Source: Heterocephalus glaber
Lineage: Eukaryota; Chordata; Mammalia; Rodentia; Bathyergidae
Length of the DNA stretch: 64,000 bases
Reading direction: 5' to 3'
Assembly: GCF_000247695.1 (NCBI RefSeq)
Contig: NW_004624854.1
Span: 583,426 to 647,425, forward strand
The notes under the pieces were generated by a model. It was not told the DNA's origin, did no database searches, and was given only the letters and a program-made list of their open reading frames with translations. Positions 22,663 through 35,900 of this stretch are shown here, in pieces. How positions within the stretch are numbered: position 1 is the stretch's first letter; each line of letters begins with the position of its first letter. The position numbers and the translations under genes were made by a program.

Positions 22663-23043
22663 GTCTGGCTTCTCTTGGACTGGGTCCTGCTGCTGTCTTG
22701 AGGCCACACTGCAGGGAATGAGGTTCAGAAACTGCCAGGGAGCCCCGTATTCAGAGGAGGGCTGACGGGGCTTGGACCACCTCGGGCAGTGGGAGCTAAT
22801 TTCCATGACTTTCCTTCCCATTGGATCAGGCTCTGGCAGCAGTGCGTGGCCTCGTCCAGGCCCCTGTGTTGGTCCCAGTCCAGCCCTGGCTTCCTCAGAG
22901 GCCGGTCTCAGCTGCTTCAGCCCCAGGAGCTTCACGGTCTCGCACAGCACGGGAGCCAAGGCTTTCCGGTTTCTGTCATCCTGTGTTCCAGCAGGGCCTT
23001 GTCCGTGCAGCACAGAGTAGGCACTTGACTCAAAAAGACCTTT

Positions 23044-23129
23044 CAGGCCCGGGGATTTAGCTCCGTGGTTCCGGCACCTGCCGCGCAAGCACAAGGTCCC
23101 GAGTTCGATCCCCAGTAGCCCCCACCCCC
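23044..23129 (+). repeat. ID-type SINE with C-rich tail
   Basis: cccggggatttagctccgtg to gagttcgatccccagtagcc. The usual A tail is replaced by cccccacccccaaa. Target duplication aaagaccttt is at 23034-23043 and 23130-23139. Confidence 0.95.
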
Positions 23130-23139
23130 AAAGACCTTT

Positions 23140-26100
23140 TAAATGGCCAGTGTGGCCAAATGCAAAAGAAAAGCCGAGATCTCTTGCTGGTTTGGTCTCT
23201 GCAGTATCATTTCCTCAGTGGGAAGTCAGCCCGTCCATCCTGCACGGCCTCGGAGGACGAGATATGGTGGAGAGACAGACCTGGTCCTCCACAGCTGGGG
23301 GCTGGTCAGAGAGGCTGGAAGCCTCGCGGCCCAGTGCAGTAGAGGCCACAGGAGTGAAACGGGAAGCCTGTGGGCGCAGAAGCAGGGGTGGTGTCTCTGG
23401 TGAGTGTCCTTTGTCACAGGGGCTCCTGGGTCTTGGGGGTGGAGTGGCGGGAAAACGCGGAGCAGGTAGGCTCAGGCGACAGAGAAGGGCAGCTTGCTGG
23501 GAGAGGGCTTGCAGGGAGCTGCCGGCTTCTTGGAGGAATTGTGAGTGGACCTGCTGAAAATCCACTTCCTGCTCTCCACCCTGGCCCCAGAGCTGCCACT
23601 CAGGCCTGTGCCACCCTCCCGGCACACCCGGACTCCTCCGCACCTGCTACCTTTGGGTCTCAGCTTAACCAAGGGCCACTTCCTGTGTGGAGTCTGCCCT
23701 GGTGACCTCACCTGAGCCCGTCCACGTCCACCTCTGCTCCTTAGCTGTGGTGTTGAGGTGTCTGGAGGGCTGTCATGGAAATGTGCTCTCAGGACAAGTG
23801 CAGGGTGGTCTGTGGAGATGGAAGCACCAGAGAGGCCTGGTAAGGGCTGATGCTTTATGCATGAAGTGAGGCAGACTTGGCTTGGTGCTCCTGTGGCCAT
23901 GGGAGTGGAAAGAGAGGAGAAAGAAGAATTAAGTTTCTAAATGTGTTCTGTGGGGTGCAGAGCAGAAGGCAGAATTACACATATGTATAGCGGGGATCTT
24001 TTGTGTTTAATGGAATAAACAAGTATATTTAAATACAGTTGTTCTTGTCTAGCAGCTTTTGACAGTCATTAACCAGGAGCTCACGTTTTTCGGTTTGCGT
24101 TTCAAGGATGATTTTCCTCTGTAATGTGCTCCCGTCACTACAAGTAGTGCAAAATCCTTCCATATCTGAATTGTGTTTACCAACAGTTGGTATTTGGGAT
24201 GTAACCTATGCAAAGAAAAAAGACATCTTTCCCCCAAGGATGTACAAAGAATAAACACTTATCTGTAGTAGCTTTCAAGAAGGATGAGTCAAAATTGAAT
24301 TGATTCCACTTTTCCCATACAAACATCAATCCTTGTTAATGAATAACCAGTCCCCAGAAGTAGTTGATATGAGAGCAGAGAGCTCCCTACCCCTCTTCTC
24401 TTTCTCCTTTTCTTTCTCTTTTTTGTGTACTTGGATTCACTATGAAATTTCATGTGTGTTTATGGAAAACAGGTTAAAAAATTTAAAAGCAGTGAAAATA
24501 TATGAAATTTTGTTTTCTGTTTCCCCAATCTGGCATGACATTTAAAGATGATTCTTAAAGTTTTGCTCTTCTGTATTTAATGCTGTATTAAAAGTACAGA
24601 TCAAGGATAATGATGCAGATGTATCGTTTACCAAGTGGCATCTCAGAAATGTATCCCACAGTGATGCATCGACAGTGTGACTGGGTGTGGTGTCCTTGGA
24701 CCCAGAGATAGTAGAAATTAAGAGCTAGATTGGGAAGTGTGAGAAAGCAGGCCACGCTTTAGTTAGGAAGTAAAACTGAGGGAGAGACTTGGGCCTGGGA
24801 AGCGGAGCTGGTGGGGGACGGACGCCGAGGGCCGAGCTGGCTTGGACAGGCTCACCCCCCTTCTCAGTTCCGGTTCTCCACGGTGGCTCCAGAGGAATCT
24901 TATGGCTTGAGGGACAGTCCGGTTTCCATGAAATGCTCCTCTGCTCATGGGTGTGGGATTTGGGGAGCGGGAGAGTGCGCTGGAGGCTGTGCCCCGCTCT
25001 GTGGAGACCTTGCTGGAATCCAAAGTGACTGCCAGTCTAAGGCAAGGACTAGAGGCTCCTGGATGCCACTCGAGGGGGTCTGGAACAGGATGGAGAAGGG
25101 TGGTGGGTGAGTGTAGCTGCGACTGAGAATACCTTTGCTTCCCAGATCCCGGTGCCCTCAGTCTTGAAGGGGGACAGGATAGGTTAGGTAATTCAGAGCT
25201 AAGAAACCTTGACTTCCTAGTTTGTAGACAGACACACCCTGAATGATGTGCATGCCTGTGTTGGAGCGGAGCAGGGATCTCCCAGCGTTTTAAGATAACA
25301 AAGCAGACGGATACGAATGAAGGCAGAGATGTCAAGCTTTAACCTGCTATAGTTACCCCCAAGTGGAGAGTTACTGTGTGTGTGTGTGTATGTGTTTGTT
25401 TATTTTTAGCAAAAATAGCTTTCTGATTGCCTCAGAAGAAAACACAAATCAAGCTTTTAGTGACAGATTAAGAGACCGGGAGTCTGTCCTTTGTCCTCCG
25501 GGGTGGTCCGGAGGGTTTTATTCTCCTGTCGAGTGAGTATTCTCGGTGCGCTGTGGTGAGGCTTCCCGGCCTGGTGCTGCACCTGGCTTTGAGGTTGAGG
25601 GGATTGGTGGGAGCGAGAGGGGTCGGGAAGAACACAGCCCAAACTGTCAAAGGCCTTTCACCCCATGGCGTCTGTCTTGAGAGATGTCCCTTTGTTTTCT
25701 CCATACTTGCTGGCCTATGTTCTCCTCTCATTACATATTGAAGAGCGTGTGGTTTGGGAGTTGGTATTTTGCTAGTGTTTTTACTTTTTTCCTTCATCTT
25801 TGTCCAGTATTCATTTTCCAGTCATCTCATGAGGCTCACTTCCTTCCTCTTTGCTAACTGACTGCCTTTTGAGGAGCCACTTCTCCCCAGCAGCCTTCAG
25901 GCTTGGTCATTGCCCATCTGGACGCCCGCTGCTCTGCTCCGCAGGCCTGAGGGGTTCTCTCTCCCAGGAGTCAGTCCCAGCACCGCGATGGAAGGGGTAA
26001 ATGTGGAGGGTTGATGCTGGGTCTACTGCAACCCCAGAGCGTCTTTGGCTCATTCTTTTTCCTGTTCGGTTTTATGAGCTACCCAGTATCTTTCTAGTAA

Positions 26101-26433
26101 ATCCTTTTTCTTTAGTTTATTGGAGGAGGTTCTTGTTCCTTGCACCTGACTAATGAGCACCCCAGAGATAGCTACTTATTGGGATAAATGGTAGGAACCA
26201 CCTTTCATGTCAAAGGTAAATTTTTAGTAATTTTTTTTCTGGTCATATTCATATTTGTTGGAAAATTCAAAAGTAGACTATCAAAAGGTAAAGAAAATTA
26301 TTTGTAATCTCACTAAAACTACAGAAAAAGGTGTCCCTCTTTCCTCTATATATGTTAGCACAATTTAAGTACATTGTATATATGGCAGTATTTGATTATA
26401 CTTACATTATAGTGGGGCGAGCAGGTTCCTGTG
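23140..26433. other. unique intronic DNA, GC-rich in two parts
   Basis: 23200-23720 and 24790-25110 are GC-rich and carry several overlapping open frames on both strands, the longest 190 codons at 24763-25335 (minus). None resembles a known family and none has flanking splice sites I would trust. 24000-24760 is AT-rich. Confidence 0.4.
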
Positions 26434-26790
26434 TGTTGTGGTTTAGATCTAGAATGTCCTCCCAAATTCTCACATGCCCAGAGGCAAGGCTGGAGGGCAG
26501 CTGGATCACAGGGGCACTGTGCCAGCGAGCGTGCTGGTGGGATGTGAGTTCTGGTCAGGAGAGAGGTCACTAGAGTGGGACCCAGAAGGGGCCTCTCCTC
26601 CCTGGCTCCTCCCTCCCTCTCTGCTTCCTGGCTGCCATGATGTGAGCAGCCCTCTTCCGCCATGCCCCTTGGCCATGCCATTTCTGCTTTGGAGCCAGCC
26701 TACCACACACTAAAATCCTGAGTCCCAAATAAACCTTTCTTCCTTTAAATTGTGGGTGTTGGGTGTTTTGTCCCCATGACTAGCACTCAG
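26434..26790 (+). mobile_element. MaLR/ERVL-type LTR, nearly full length
   Basis: Starts tgttgtggtttagatctaga, carries ctccctccctctctgcttcc and tggctgccatgatgtgagca in the middle, an AATAAA signal in cccaaataaacctttcttcc, and ends gttttgtccccatgac. The order is that of a whole LTR of about 355 bp, without an internal region. Confidence 0.65.
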
Positions 26791-26829
26791 TCCCAGGGAC
26801 TAAATCCTCATGTCAAATGTTAAAAATAC

Positions 26830-27110
26830 AGTTTTAATGGCTCCATGACAGCCTAAAATGTAGATACACTGTAATCTAACTACTCCTCCAGTATTGGAAA
26901 TTCATTTTGCTTCCCGCTTGCCTGTTTTGTTTTTTTTTGGTACCGGGGATCGAACTTGGGTCCTTGCACTTTGCAGCAGGCAGCGAAACCACTGAGCTAA
27001 ATCCCCAGCCTCCCCCTGGCCCCGCTTGCCTGTTTTGAGGAATGCAGTGATAAGCATCCTGGTTTCCCCCTCGGCCAGAGTCCCAGAAGTGGGTCCCTGC
27101 CCAGGCTGTG
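26830..27110 (-). mobile_element. L1M fragment with nested SINE
   Basis: The reading gatacactgtaatctaacta, ggaatgcagtgataagcatc and ccagaagtgggtccc fits an old L1 3' region on the minus strand. A SINE with a 17-base target duplication sits in it. Confidence 0.5.
26929..27020 (-). repeat. ID-type SINE, GGTACC subtype, perfect 17-bp target duplication
   Basis: T-tail, ggtaccggggatcgaacttg and gagctaaatccccagcc. The duplication cccgcttgcctgttttg is identical at 26912-26928 and 27021-27037, so the insertion is recent. Confidence 0.95.
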
Positions 27111-30100
27111 AGTGCACCTGGAACTCAGCTTTGTAAACCTGCTCCGTGTGCACCTTTCCTCTCTCGCCGCACTTCCATGTCATTCTGTCGTTTTTAAAAG
27201 TTGACACTTCCAGGGACAAAGAATTTCTCTCTTTTTTTTGCTTTTTGATTATATAATTATTGATTTACATTTTTTCTTTGGTGAATTATCTATTCCTACC
27301 TGCAAAAAAAAAAGTTCAATTGAACACCCTTTTGAGTTTTAAGAACTGAGGAGAGTTAAGTCAAATCTCAGTTGTATTGTCTTTTTAATGTTTGTGTAGT
27401 TAGTGATCTAAAGCCAAATCAAGCATTGTTGAATATTGTCTTTATAATTAACAGTTTTGGGGATTTACAATTATTTATATTTGCCTGAATCCTCTTTCTA
27501 AAGATATAAGTGAGCTACTTTTTATATTGTGGATTAAAACAGTATTTGGTCAGATTGTAGGGAGAGTGGCCTTTTCCTTAAGGTATACACTTTGGAGGAT
27601 AAATTGAATTTTTCAGATACTTTTCCACCTGAGAATGAGGTAGGGTAGAAGAAATAAAGATAAGTAAAATGGAGATAAGAAAAGGCATAATTTTAAAATT
27701 GTACTTTTAAGAAAAGTTACAGCTTCAGAACACAGAGTCACCCAAGATTACAGTGCCTTTTTCCCTTCTGGGAAACTCACTCTGCAGAAGAATAAATCCC
27801 TAAACTTGGAACCGGGCCAGTGCTTTCCCCCTGCACAGTGAGCCTGGGCTTTTCCTTCCTGGGGAGGAGCACTCTTCTCTGGGTAGATAGTCTGCATTCT
27901 GCCCCAGCCCCCTGAATGGAACACACATCCACGGTGGCCCATCCTGGGACACCCCAAGACCACACGAAAACCCCAGCCCCAGACATAGTGTGAGCATCCA
28001 CACCTTCTAGCCCCTTCCATGGCCCTCTCTGACACGGCCTGACATTGCTTCCCTGTGAGGGAATTCCTCGTGGGCGGGCTGAGGGTGGGCTGCATCTCCT
28101 GGGGGACCTTCAGACCTTGCTGACCAGGAAGACGTGGGGCCAGTGCCAGCCACTGTGGGTCTCTGCGTAGAGGAATTTCCTAGTCTTCTACCCCACCCCA
28201 CTGGTACAGTTGGCAAGTAGGGAAACTTTTGAGTATGACCAACCGGGTCAGCACCAAGTAGCCACTGTAGAAATGCTATCTCTTGGCAGACACGGGAAAC
28301 CTGGGGCAGAGAGCTTTAGTCAGGAGTTTGTGATGACTTTGCCTGCCTCAGAAGCCAGCTGGCCTTGCTGGGGAGGGAATCACTGTTTCTCTCCCTTCAT
28401 TCTCATGTCTCTGTCTGCAGCACACTAATTTGGTTTCTCTTGACTATAAATGCATAGTTTTCTCCCCTTTGTTCATTCTTTTTATATTGTGAAAACACTT
28501 GGAGTTTGAAGTGTAGTGTAACAGCGTAGTGTGTGTGGGGGTGTGAGTTTGCAATATTGTATTTTGGGGTAAATACAATGGATTAAGAAAGATTTAATTA
28601 TTATTATTGCTTTTATTTATCAATGTCCAGTCTAGGAAATTAAGATCTTAGGATGTATTTTTTGGTCTAGAAAAATCCTCTGACAATTCACCTTTTTCAA
28701 TACTTGCCCTTCAGGTTTAGTTTAGCAAATTGATATTCACCCCCAGATTCCTTAGCAAAAATTTTGTGAATAAAAACACTTTCTCCATGCATTTGTCATC
28801 AGCTGCTGTCTGTGTCTTCTGAGCAAACCCTGCTGGTTTTGGAAATGAAGTTGTATACTGTGCCATTTGGAGTTGGCTTAGCAATTAAATCTCTCTGGAC
28901 CTCTGGAAGAAAGGGATTTCGTTTCTGGTTGTTGCCCGAGCAGATCTGTTATCGGAGAGAACAGCACAATGCAGACCTGATCATAATCAGAAGAACAAGT
29001 TTTGTGGTGCTGCACTCCTTTAAGGAGTGCCGCCTGTTGTGGGATTTTGTGGGCTGGAAAAGGGCAGAGTCAGTGCCCCAACTCGACTCGCTGGGGGCTG
29101 GGCTAGCCAAGGACTTGAAGGGGCTGGTTTTCACTTTGATGAATAGAGGGACCCTTGTGGGCCTGGTTTCCCTTCAGCTTTATCTTCTAAAGCGTTTTCC
29201 AGAAGGACGTGGATAGTTTTCTGAAGAGTTTGCCAGTATGAAACCAACAGGCAAATCAGGAGTTCTTAGGTTTCCGCAGGAGAAAATGTACATCTGCTGT
29301 TTCCTGTTGTTAGTACTGGTTTCACACAGGGAAACACTGCATTAAGTGGGCAGTTATAAACCAAAACTTTCACTGTAAAATGTAGAGTGTTTTGATTTCC
29401 CCCTACTTTTTATGCAACTTTGCATATTGAATTTTATGTGGGGTTTGATCTTATTTACTCTGGCAACACAAACTCTAAAAAATACATTTTATATAAGGGA
29501 AAAATTCAAGTTTCCAAAGAAATTTTAGTAATAGTCTCTCATCTAAACATTTACTTCTGTTTCTTCTGAGGTTGATGTATGTTATGCAAAGTAAAACTTC
29601 TGAAAGAAATTTTTAAGCCCCAAACTAAGCCTTTTAGGAATTGACATAGTCAATTTAAATTTAAATTAATGCTATCATTATTTTGAAACTGAGAGTTGCA
29701 TTTGAATATTTGTTTTACCGTGGGCTCATAGCTCAGGCCTGCCCTCACCGCAGCATCAGGACTGTCGCTGAGTATGCTGCACTAACCTCACACTCGCCCA
29801 GAATGGTTTCTTCTCCTCAGTCCTGCCAGCATTTCTGAGATTCTGTTGCCACTTAGATTGAAAATCCAGAATTGAGTACTGATTTCTGCCTCACTGTTAA
29901 TCCCTTATATTAAATTTGTCACCAAGTCCTTGGATTCTTTCTTTGAACTTTTCCTGATTGGTATTCCGTTTTGTATCACTAAGACGTATTTTTCTTGAGC
30001 TGTAAACCAGGGGCCTGTGATTTCTGAGCTCTGGAAGTGTGTGGGGCGACAGGGGAAGGAGGGACTGTAGTTTCTTCTCCTAGTACCCCATCATCCAGCA

Positions 30101-31199
30101 TGAGGTGAACTTGGGGGGACTTTGCATGTGCCAGGTGGGCCTTTAGCATCTGAATTCTGTTAACTGGCACCTGAATCCTAGTGTTCCTCTCCCTGGGCTC
30201 TGAGACTTCGAGAGCTACTCCAAATGAAATCAGGCATCAATTCGGTGCTTATATAATTTGTCTAGCAAGATAACAAGAGCCACTTTTATGGGGCTCTTGC
30301 CCTGTGATACTTTCAATCCTTACAGCAGTCTTACATGGTGCATTAATGTCACTTCCATTGAATAGACGTCCATATTGAGACAGGGTGATGTTTCAGGATA
30401 TACTGCTATTGTTTTATGAGTAACCTGGCTTCTCTATATAGTTTATATATGAAGATTATCTAAGTGGGCTGCATCTAAATCCCTTAGAGTAAGTGCACAT
30501 GAGTGTTAAAGAAAGACACAACCTTTATCCTTTCACAGCTTCATCTCCCCCTTGACACACACAAGGACCAGTGGGATTCTGCTTCTGCTTTTGAAGACTG
30601 AGCAGCTTCAAAGTAGAAGTTAAGAAGCTAAATGAGAGCACAGAATTTCTGAGACCCATCTACCTCTCAGTCCTCAGTCTGTCCCCAGGAAACCCTTCCG
30701 CCCAGCCTGGATGTCTCTGGCTCACAGCACTGCAGGGTTCCTGCAATTAGAGATTGGGCTGAAAAAGTGTCTTCATGCTAAAATTCAACAGAGGAAACCC
30801 TGGAAGAAGTAAGAGATTCTTGGCCATCCCCCTTAGGCACCGCCAGGCCTTCAGTTGAGCAGGAAGAGGCTGCTGTGGGAACTGGGGACACTTGCATCCC
30901 TCAGACCTGTGTGGTGCCACCGGAGTCACCAACACTGGAGGCCACAGAGGGCCCGAGGTGTGCTTACTTCAGGTTAAGACGTGCTTTCAGTATTAAAACC
31001 TTATTGGCAATGGAGAAAAAGCCCCACTCACAATTGTTTGCATTAATGTCGAAATGATAACAGTTTGGATATACTGAGTTTAATAAAATGTTATTAAAAT
31101 TTCCATGTCTTACATTTTTAGTATAATTACTAGAAAATGCAGAATTTCATATGTGGGCTGTATTTCATTTCTATTGGAGTGTTGGTTTTAGATGAATCC
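27111..31199. other. unique intronic DNA, no gene seen
   Basis: 27240-27720 and 29350-29700 are AT-rich; 27750-28200 is GC-rich. A 134-codon open frame at 28812-29216 (plus) has no recognisable domain. A weak MIR-like piece lies near 30295-30390. Confidence 0.4.
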
Positions 31200-31975
31200 T
31201 CCGCCTGACTTTCTTCTTGCTCAGTGATCTCCATCCTATTTCTCCTGTTTCCTGTCTCTTCATTTTCATTGTCTCTTGACTGGCCTTTCTCTGTCCGTTT
31301 CATTTATGTAACAACTATTCTGAGGTTTTAGTTACTGTGCTAGTATTAGAAACATGAAAAAAAGCCTCTCTCATCCTAAAACAATACAAGAAAGCAAACA
31401 AACCCATCATGGTCTCAGGCTGCACCTCCTCTCTGCCATTTGCCTTCTTCCCTTTATTATGCTTTAGTCCTTGGGAGTGGAGTTTCAGCTCTTACCCCCA
31501 TTTATTTTCCCAGCCTCCTTCCTCAAACCCCAACAATCTGGCTTTTACCACTCCATGAAAAACTGGTTTCCTTATAGGCCACCAGTTTCCTTCTAGCTTT
31601 CAAATGCTGCGATTTCAGTCTTTGTGGCGTTGACACTCTCCTTAGAACCCCCTCGTCCTCCCCCTACCTGTGGGGAGATTAACCTCACCAGTCAGTATTT
31701 TCTGGGTCTACTTGGTGCTCCCTGTGCTTCAGCGGTCGGCTTCTGTTTGGTCTCTTTTATAGGGTTGTCACCATCTTCACACATTCTATTACGCTTCTGG
31801 GTTTTTTTCTTGCTTCTCATATCTTCTTCCTTCGTAGCATCACCGTAGCTTCTGGTTAGAATGTTCTTTCACATTTCTTTTCTTCTAATCAGTCCTTTAG
31901 GGGTCACCTCAAGTGTAAGTTTCGCCAACAAGTATCTTTTGTTTCCTTCAGCCAGCCTTCTGCCTACAAATTCTT
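31200..31975 (+). mobile_element. L2-like LINE relic
   Basis: C/T-rich sequence typical of the decayed L2 ORF strand. Near the end, ggggtcacctcaagtgtaag and the following cagccagccttctgcc resemble the L2 segment just before its 3' UTR. The frame is destroyed. Confidence 0.45.
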
Positions 31976-32825
31976 AATTACCTTACCTGAAACTGAGATG
32001 GTGGTGAGACTTCTCAAACTTAATTCAAAGTATCCTGAGGTCTTACTTGAAATTATGAAATTGGACAGTGCTTTGGGAAATGTAGAGCACTTCTAACTAT
32101 TATGAAGACATCAGATGCTGGGAGCATTGTTAGGACAAGTTGTGCTTGTAATAAAGTGCCACTGGTCGCAGATTGAATGCTTTCTTATATGAATATTTGG
32201 CTTTCACCTCCAAAAGTTCAGGTTCCTGGAGGGGAAGAGCTATGGCACATTTTTTGGTAAATGAAAAAAAAAAGAATTTGAAGAAAAGGCTTTACCTTCC
32301 TTCCTCTTTGGTATACTCTGCTCTGGCTTCATGCTAGACATGGCATAGGAGACGCTTCCTGTGTTTTTGCAGGGTTCAGTTAGACTAGCACTTTCACCCA
32401 TTTGTAGATCCTTTGACTTTTCCACAAAAATCAGTGTTATGTGTTCATTTATTTTTTTGGCTTTTCATTCCATGTCTCTCCTTGTGAAAGTGCAGGCTTC
32501 ATGAGGGTAGAGCTTTGCTCTTTGTGTCCTTAATGCCTTGCAGGAGGGAGGTGTTTGGGAGTGAAGTAACTCACTGCTGGTGGGAAAATCAGTTTCAGCT
32601 TTTCTCTGCAGCTGGAGGATGGAAGGGTGGCTCTTGTCAGGGTCATGGGCTCTGTGGTAGATGAGCTCCTCAGAGCCAACAGGACCCCTCTGCCTCTGGG
32701 TGGGGGCTGGGCTGTACGGACCTGAGGGCTCTCCCAGCTCACTCTCCAGCAGCTGAGAAGGGGACACCATGGGAGTGCAGAAACTGGGTCTTACTTGCTG
32801 TCATTAGAGGAGAATGCAGTCACAG
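31976..32825. other. intronic DNA with a short L2-like patch
   Basis: 32465-32545 resembles the L2 3' UTR (ggcttcatgagggtagagct). The rest is unassigned. The overlapping frames at 32465-32770 match nothing. Confidence 0.4.
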
Positions 32826-33055
32826 GAGAATATTTATTGCTAAACTTGGTTGAGTACATCATATATGTCAGACACTGTTTTTATTACTCTATTTGTACTA
32901 ATTCATTTAGTTTTCTCTAAAATCCTCAGAGGCAGGTGTTAATTCCTCCATGACATGTGGGATGATGGAGGCACAAGGAGTTAAACTGTCAAAGATCATA
33001 GAGTGGATTCATAGGAGAGACGTAGGAGCTCATCTGCTATGCTAACCTATTTCTG
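32826..33055 (-). repeat. MIR/L2-class relic
   Basis: Contains catatatgtcagacactgtt, aaatcctcagaggcaggtgt and gatgatggaggcacaaggag in the order of old mammal-wide repeats. Confidence 0.5.
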
Positions 33056-34318
33056 TGCTTAAATAGAGGTCGTATAAGTTTGTGTATACACATACGGGTT
33101 TCACTCTTTTCTAGAGCAGAATAATTCTTAGGTATTCTTCCATTGCAGTTTTACGCTAGAAAGGTTCAGGCCTGTTTCTTTCAGGAAGATAGTTCAGTTA
33201 TGTCCAGCCTGCACTTTCTGTTTGACTGCGATGTGTTAGGAGTTAATTATTTATAGTTCTACTTGAAGTGGATGTGGTACCTGACTCACTGATCTTATAA
33301 AAAAATAATGGTGTGGTGAAATCCATTAAAATGAAAATAGATTAGACGCTGACCTATATTTTAGGCTTTATAGTTGGGAGGTTATTGGACAGTTGTGGAT
33401 GTCTTTTGATGGTCACAGTTATCATAGACCACATAAAAAAATAGAAGTGTTCACCTTATGAAGAAGGATATGGGACTTAATCCCATTGCATGGGTAAATA
33501 GGCTTGTCTGTCCATTTTTATTTCTATCATTTCCATGTAGCATATCTTGCTTGGTACTCCAAGTCATTTCAATTCAAGAGAGAGTGCTTTAAGTATGAAA
33601 ACAACCTTATGGCAGAAATTACTTGAATAAATATATTTGCATACAATAATCCTGCCATCAGTAGAAATAGTTCTCTTTACCCAAAGTATGAAATAGATGG
33701 GGAAATGGGCAAATCAGAGACCTGCTCTCCCTTCCCTTGTGTCCAGGGTTGTTATTTATATTCTAAATATTACATCCGAGTCATTTAGGTAGTTTATTTT
33801 TTAAATGGAAGCCCATACCATCGTCCTACAACCTCAGTAATGTCTGGCTCTAAGTCAAACTCAGTATACCAAAGACTTCCCCGGGTACTAATGGTACAGA
33901 ATAAGTGTTAGTCTACACATGTGTTACTGGATTGTGTTGTTCTGAAAGGGGAAGTGTAGAAGAAAACCAGAGTCAGTCTGTGGAAGCCACTAGGATCTAG
34001 GTGAGGAGGTGTGAACCCATGAGCAAATCGGTCTGGTGCTGGGAGGCAGAACCTTGAAGTGCAGAGGTCTTGGAAATCTGAGTCTCCGGTAGCAACTGGC
34101 AGTGAGGTCGGCCCGGCCCACGAGCAGCAGGAGGCTGTGTCAGGTCCCAACAGGAAGACGTCTCTGTTCCTTTGGATGGAGGCCAGTGGAACCCAAAGGA
34201 AACCATGACCTCGGTGGTGGAAAGGGTAACGGACAGCCAGGAAAGTGGGATGGTGAGATGCAGGCTCAGAAAAGAGATTCCAGGTACGTGATGCCATCAG
34301 TGTCTAGGAGAAGATGCC
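33056..34318. other. unique intronic DNA, no gene seen
   Basis: AT-rich to about 33900, then mixed. The 129-codon frame at 33908-34297 (minus) has no recognisable domain. Confidence 0.4.
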
Positions 34319-34650
34319 CACTATGCCTTCATCTGTCCACCTGACAGATGTTTATCCTGCTGCGTTCTGGCACTGCTGTGGACCCTGGGGGTGAAGTAGC
34401 AAACAGAAAAAGTGCTGCTTTTGTGAAGCTTCCGTTCTTGCTAGGGAAGTAGCCATTAGCCAGGGAAGTGAGTAAATGTGTGGTACCTTGGATGGTAATG
34501 ATCGCTACAGCAAGGCAGGAGGGATGGGGAGTCTGGAGTAGCAGAGTCCTAAATATGACACTCTTGGATTTAAGCGAGGAGATGACATTTGAGCAAGCTC
34601 TGAATGATGACTCCCGAGTTACCTTCTCATGCTCAGGGACCTGAGCAGTG
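34319..34650 (+). repeat. ancient mammal-wide repeat, family not assigned
   Basis: ggacctgggggtgaagtag-like start, then gtgaagcttccgttcttgct, ggtaatgatcgctacagc and agatgacatttgagcaagct. Same order as the copy at 57215-57740. It ends about 370 bases before the HECW2 exon. Confidence 0.5.
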
Positions 34651-34879
34651 AACTTGCACTCAGTGATACATTGCAACTGTTGGAGCATCTGTCCAAATTT
34701 TCTACCTTGCAGTTTTAAATTTTCATTGCAGTAGGAAATAAATAACATGAGTGGGTTGGAAAAGGAGACGAGGTTGCCATTCTACAGGAGGGTGGTTTGG
34801 GAAAGGGCAGGTGAAGTCCCTTCCTTCCCAGTTGCTGGGAGAAACCTGTGCCAAGGGAAATGGGGCCACAGGTAGGTGA

Positions 34880-35401
<522 letters not shown>

Positions 35402-35739
35402 TAGTTTGTATTTTCTCTCAGGAGGAAAGTTCTGTGCACAAACAGACCCAGCAGATTCTGGGAATTTTCTTTCCTCCCTGGGAGGAGGAGAGTCAGTGTA
35501 CCTTTGCTTCTAGGAATTTGGTGGCTGTATCTCCACCAAATTAATCATCAAAACCCGGAGATGGTACAGTGTTATCTTTTTAAAACTTCTGATTGATTGC
35601 CCCTGCTCAGCAGTCTCCTTTTGGAAAAGGTGATTAACATCTAGTAACACTTTTAAACTGACATAGATAACAGTTACAAAAATGTTTTGTTTTCTCTGAA
35701 AGTTGAATTTCATGAAGAACAATCTGCAGTTTAAGGGAT

Positions 35740-35900
35740 CTTTTTGTTTAAAAATTCCTTGAATGTATCCCAGATCAATTAGGTGAAAAATGCATCGTCT
35801 TCCTAATTAATGGCTTAGAAATAGTGCTGCTTGCTTTAATAAAAGCAGTCCCAGCTCTGTTGAGCTAATTTGCATGTCTTTTATAGTTGAATGAGTGAAG
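35740..35900 (+). promoter_or_regulatory. candidate conserved non-coding element downstream of the exon
   Basis: AT-rich, repeat-free sequence with cctaattaatggc (homeodomain-like), ctttaataaaagcag and an octamer-like gctaatttgcatgtc. Function is inferred from motif content only. Confidence 0.25.

Noticed and set aside
22570..23094. 174-codon open frame on the minus strand
   Set aside because: It begins inside an LTR and runs through GC-rich unique DNA and part of a SINE; three plus-strand frames overlap it. It looks like a chance frame.
24763..25335. 190-codon open frame on the minus strand
   Set aside because: It lies in GC-rich DNA where stops are rare, resembles no protein family I know, and has competing frames on the other strand.
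28812..29216. 134-codon open frame on the plus strand
   Set aside because: No domain, no flanking splice or promoter signals, and no repeat relation. Kept only as a note.
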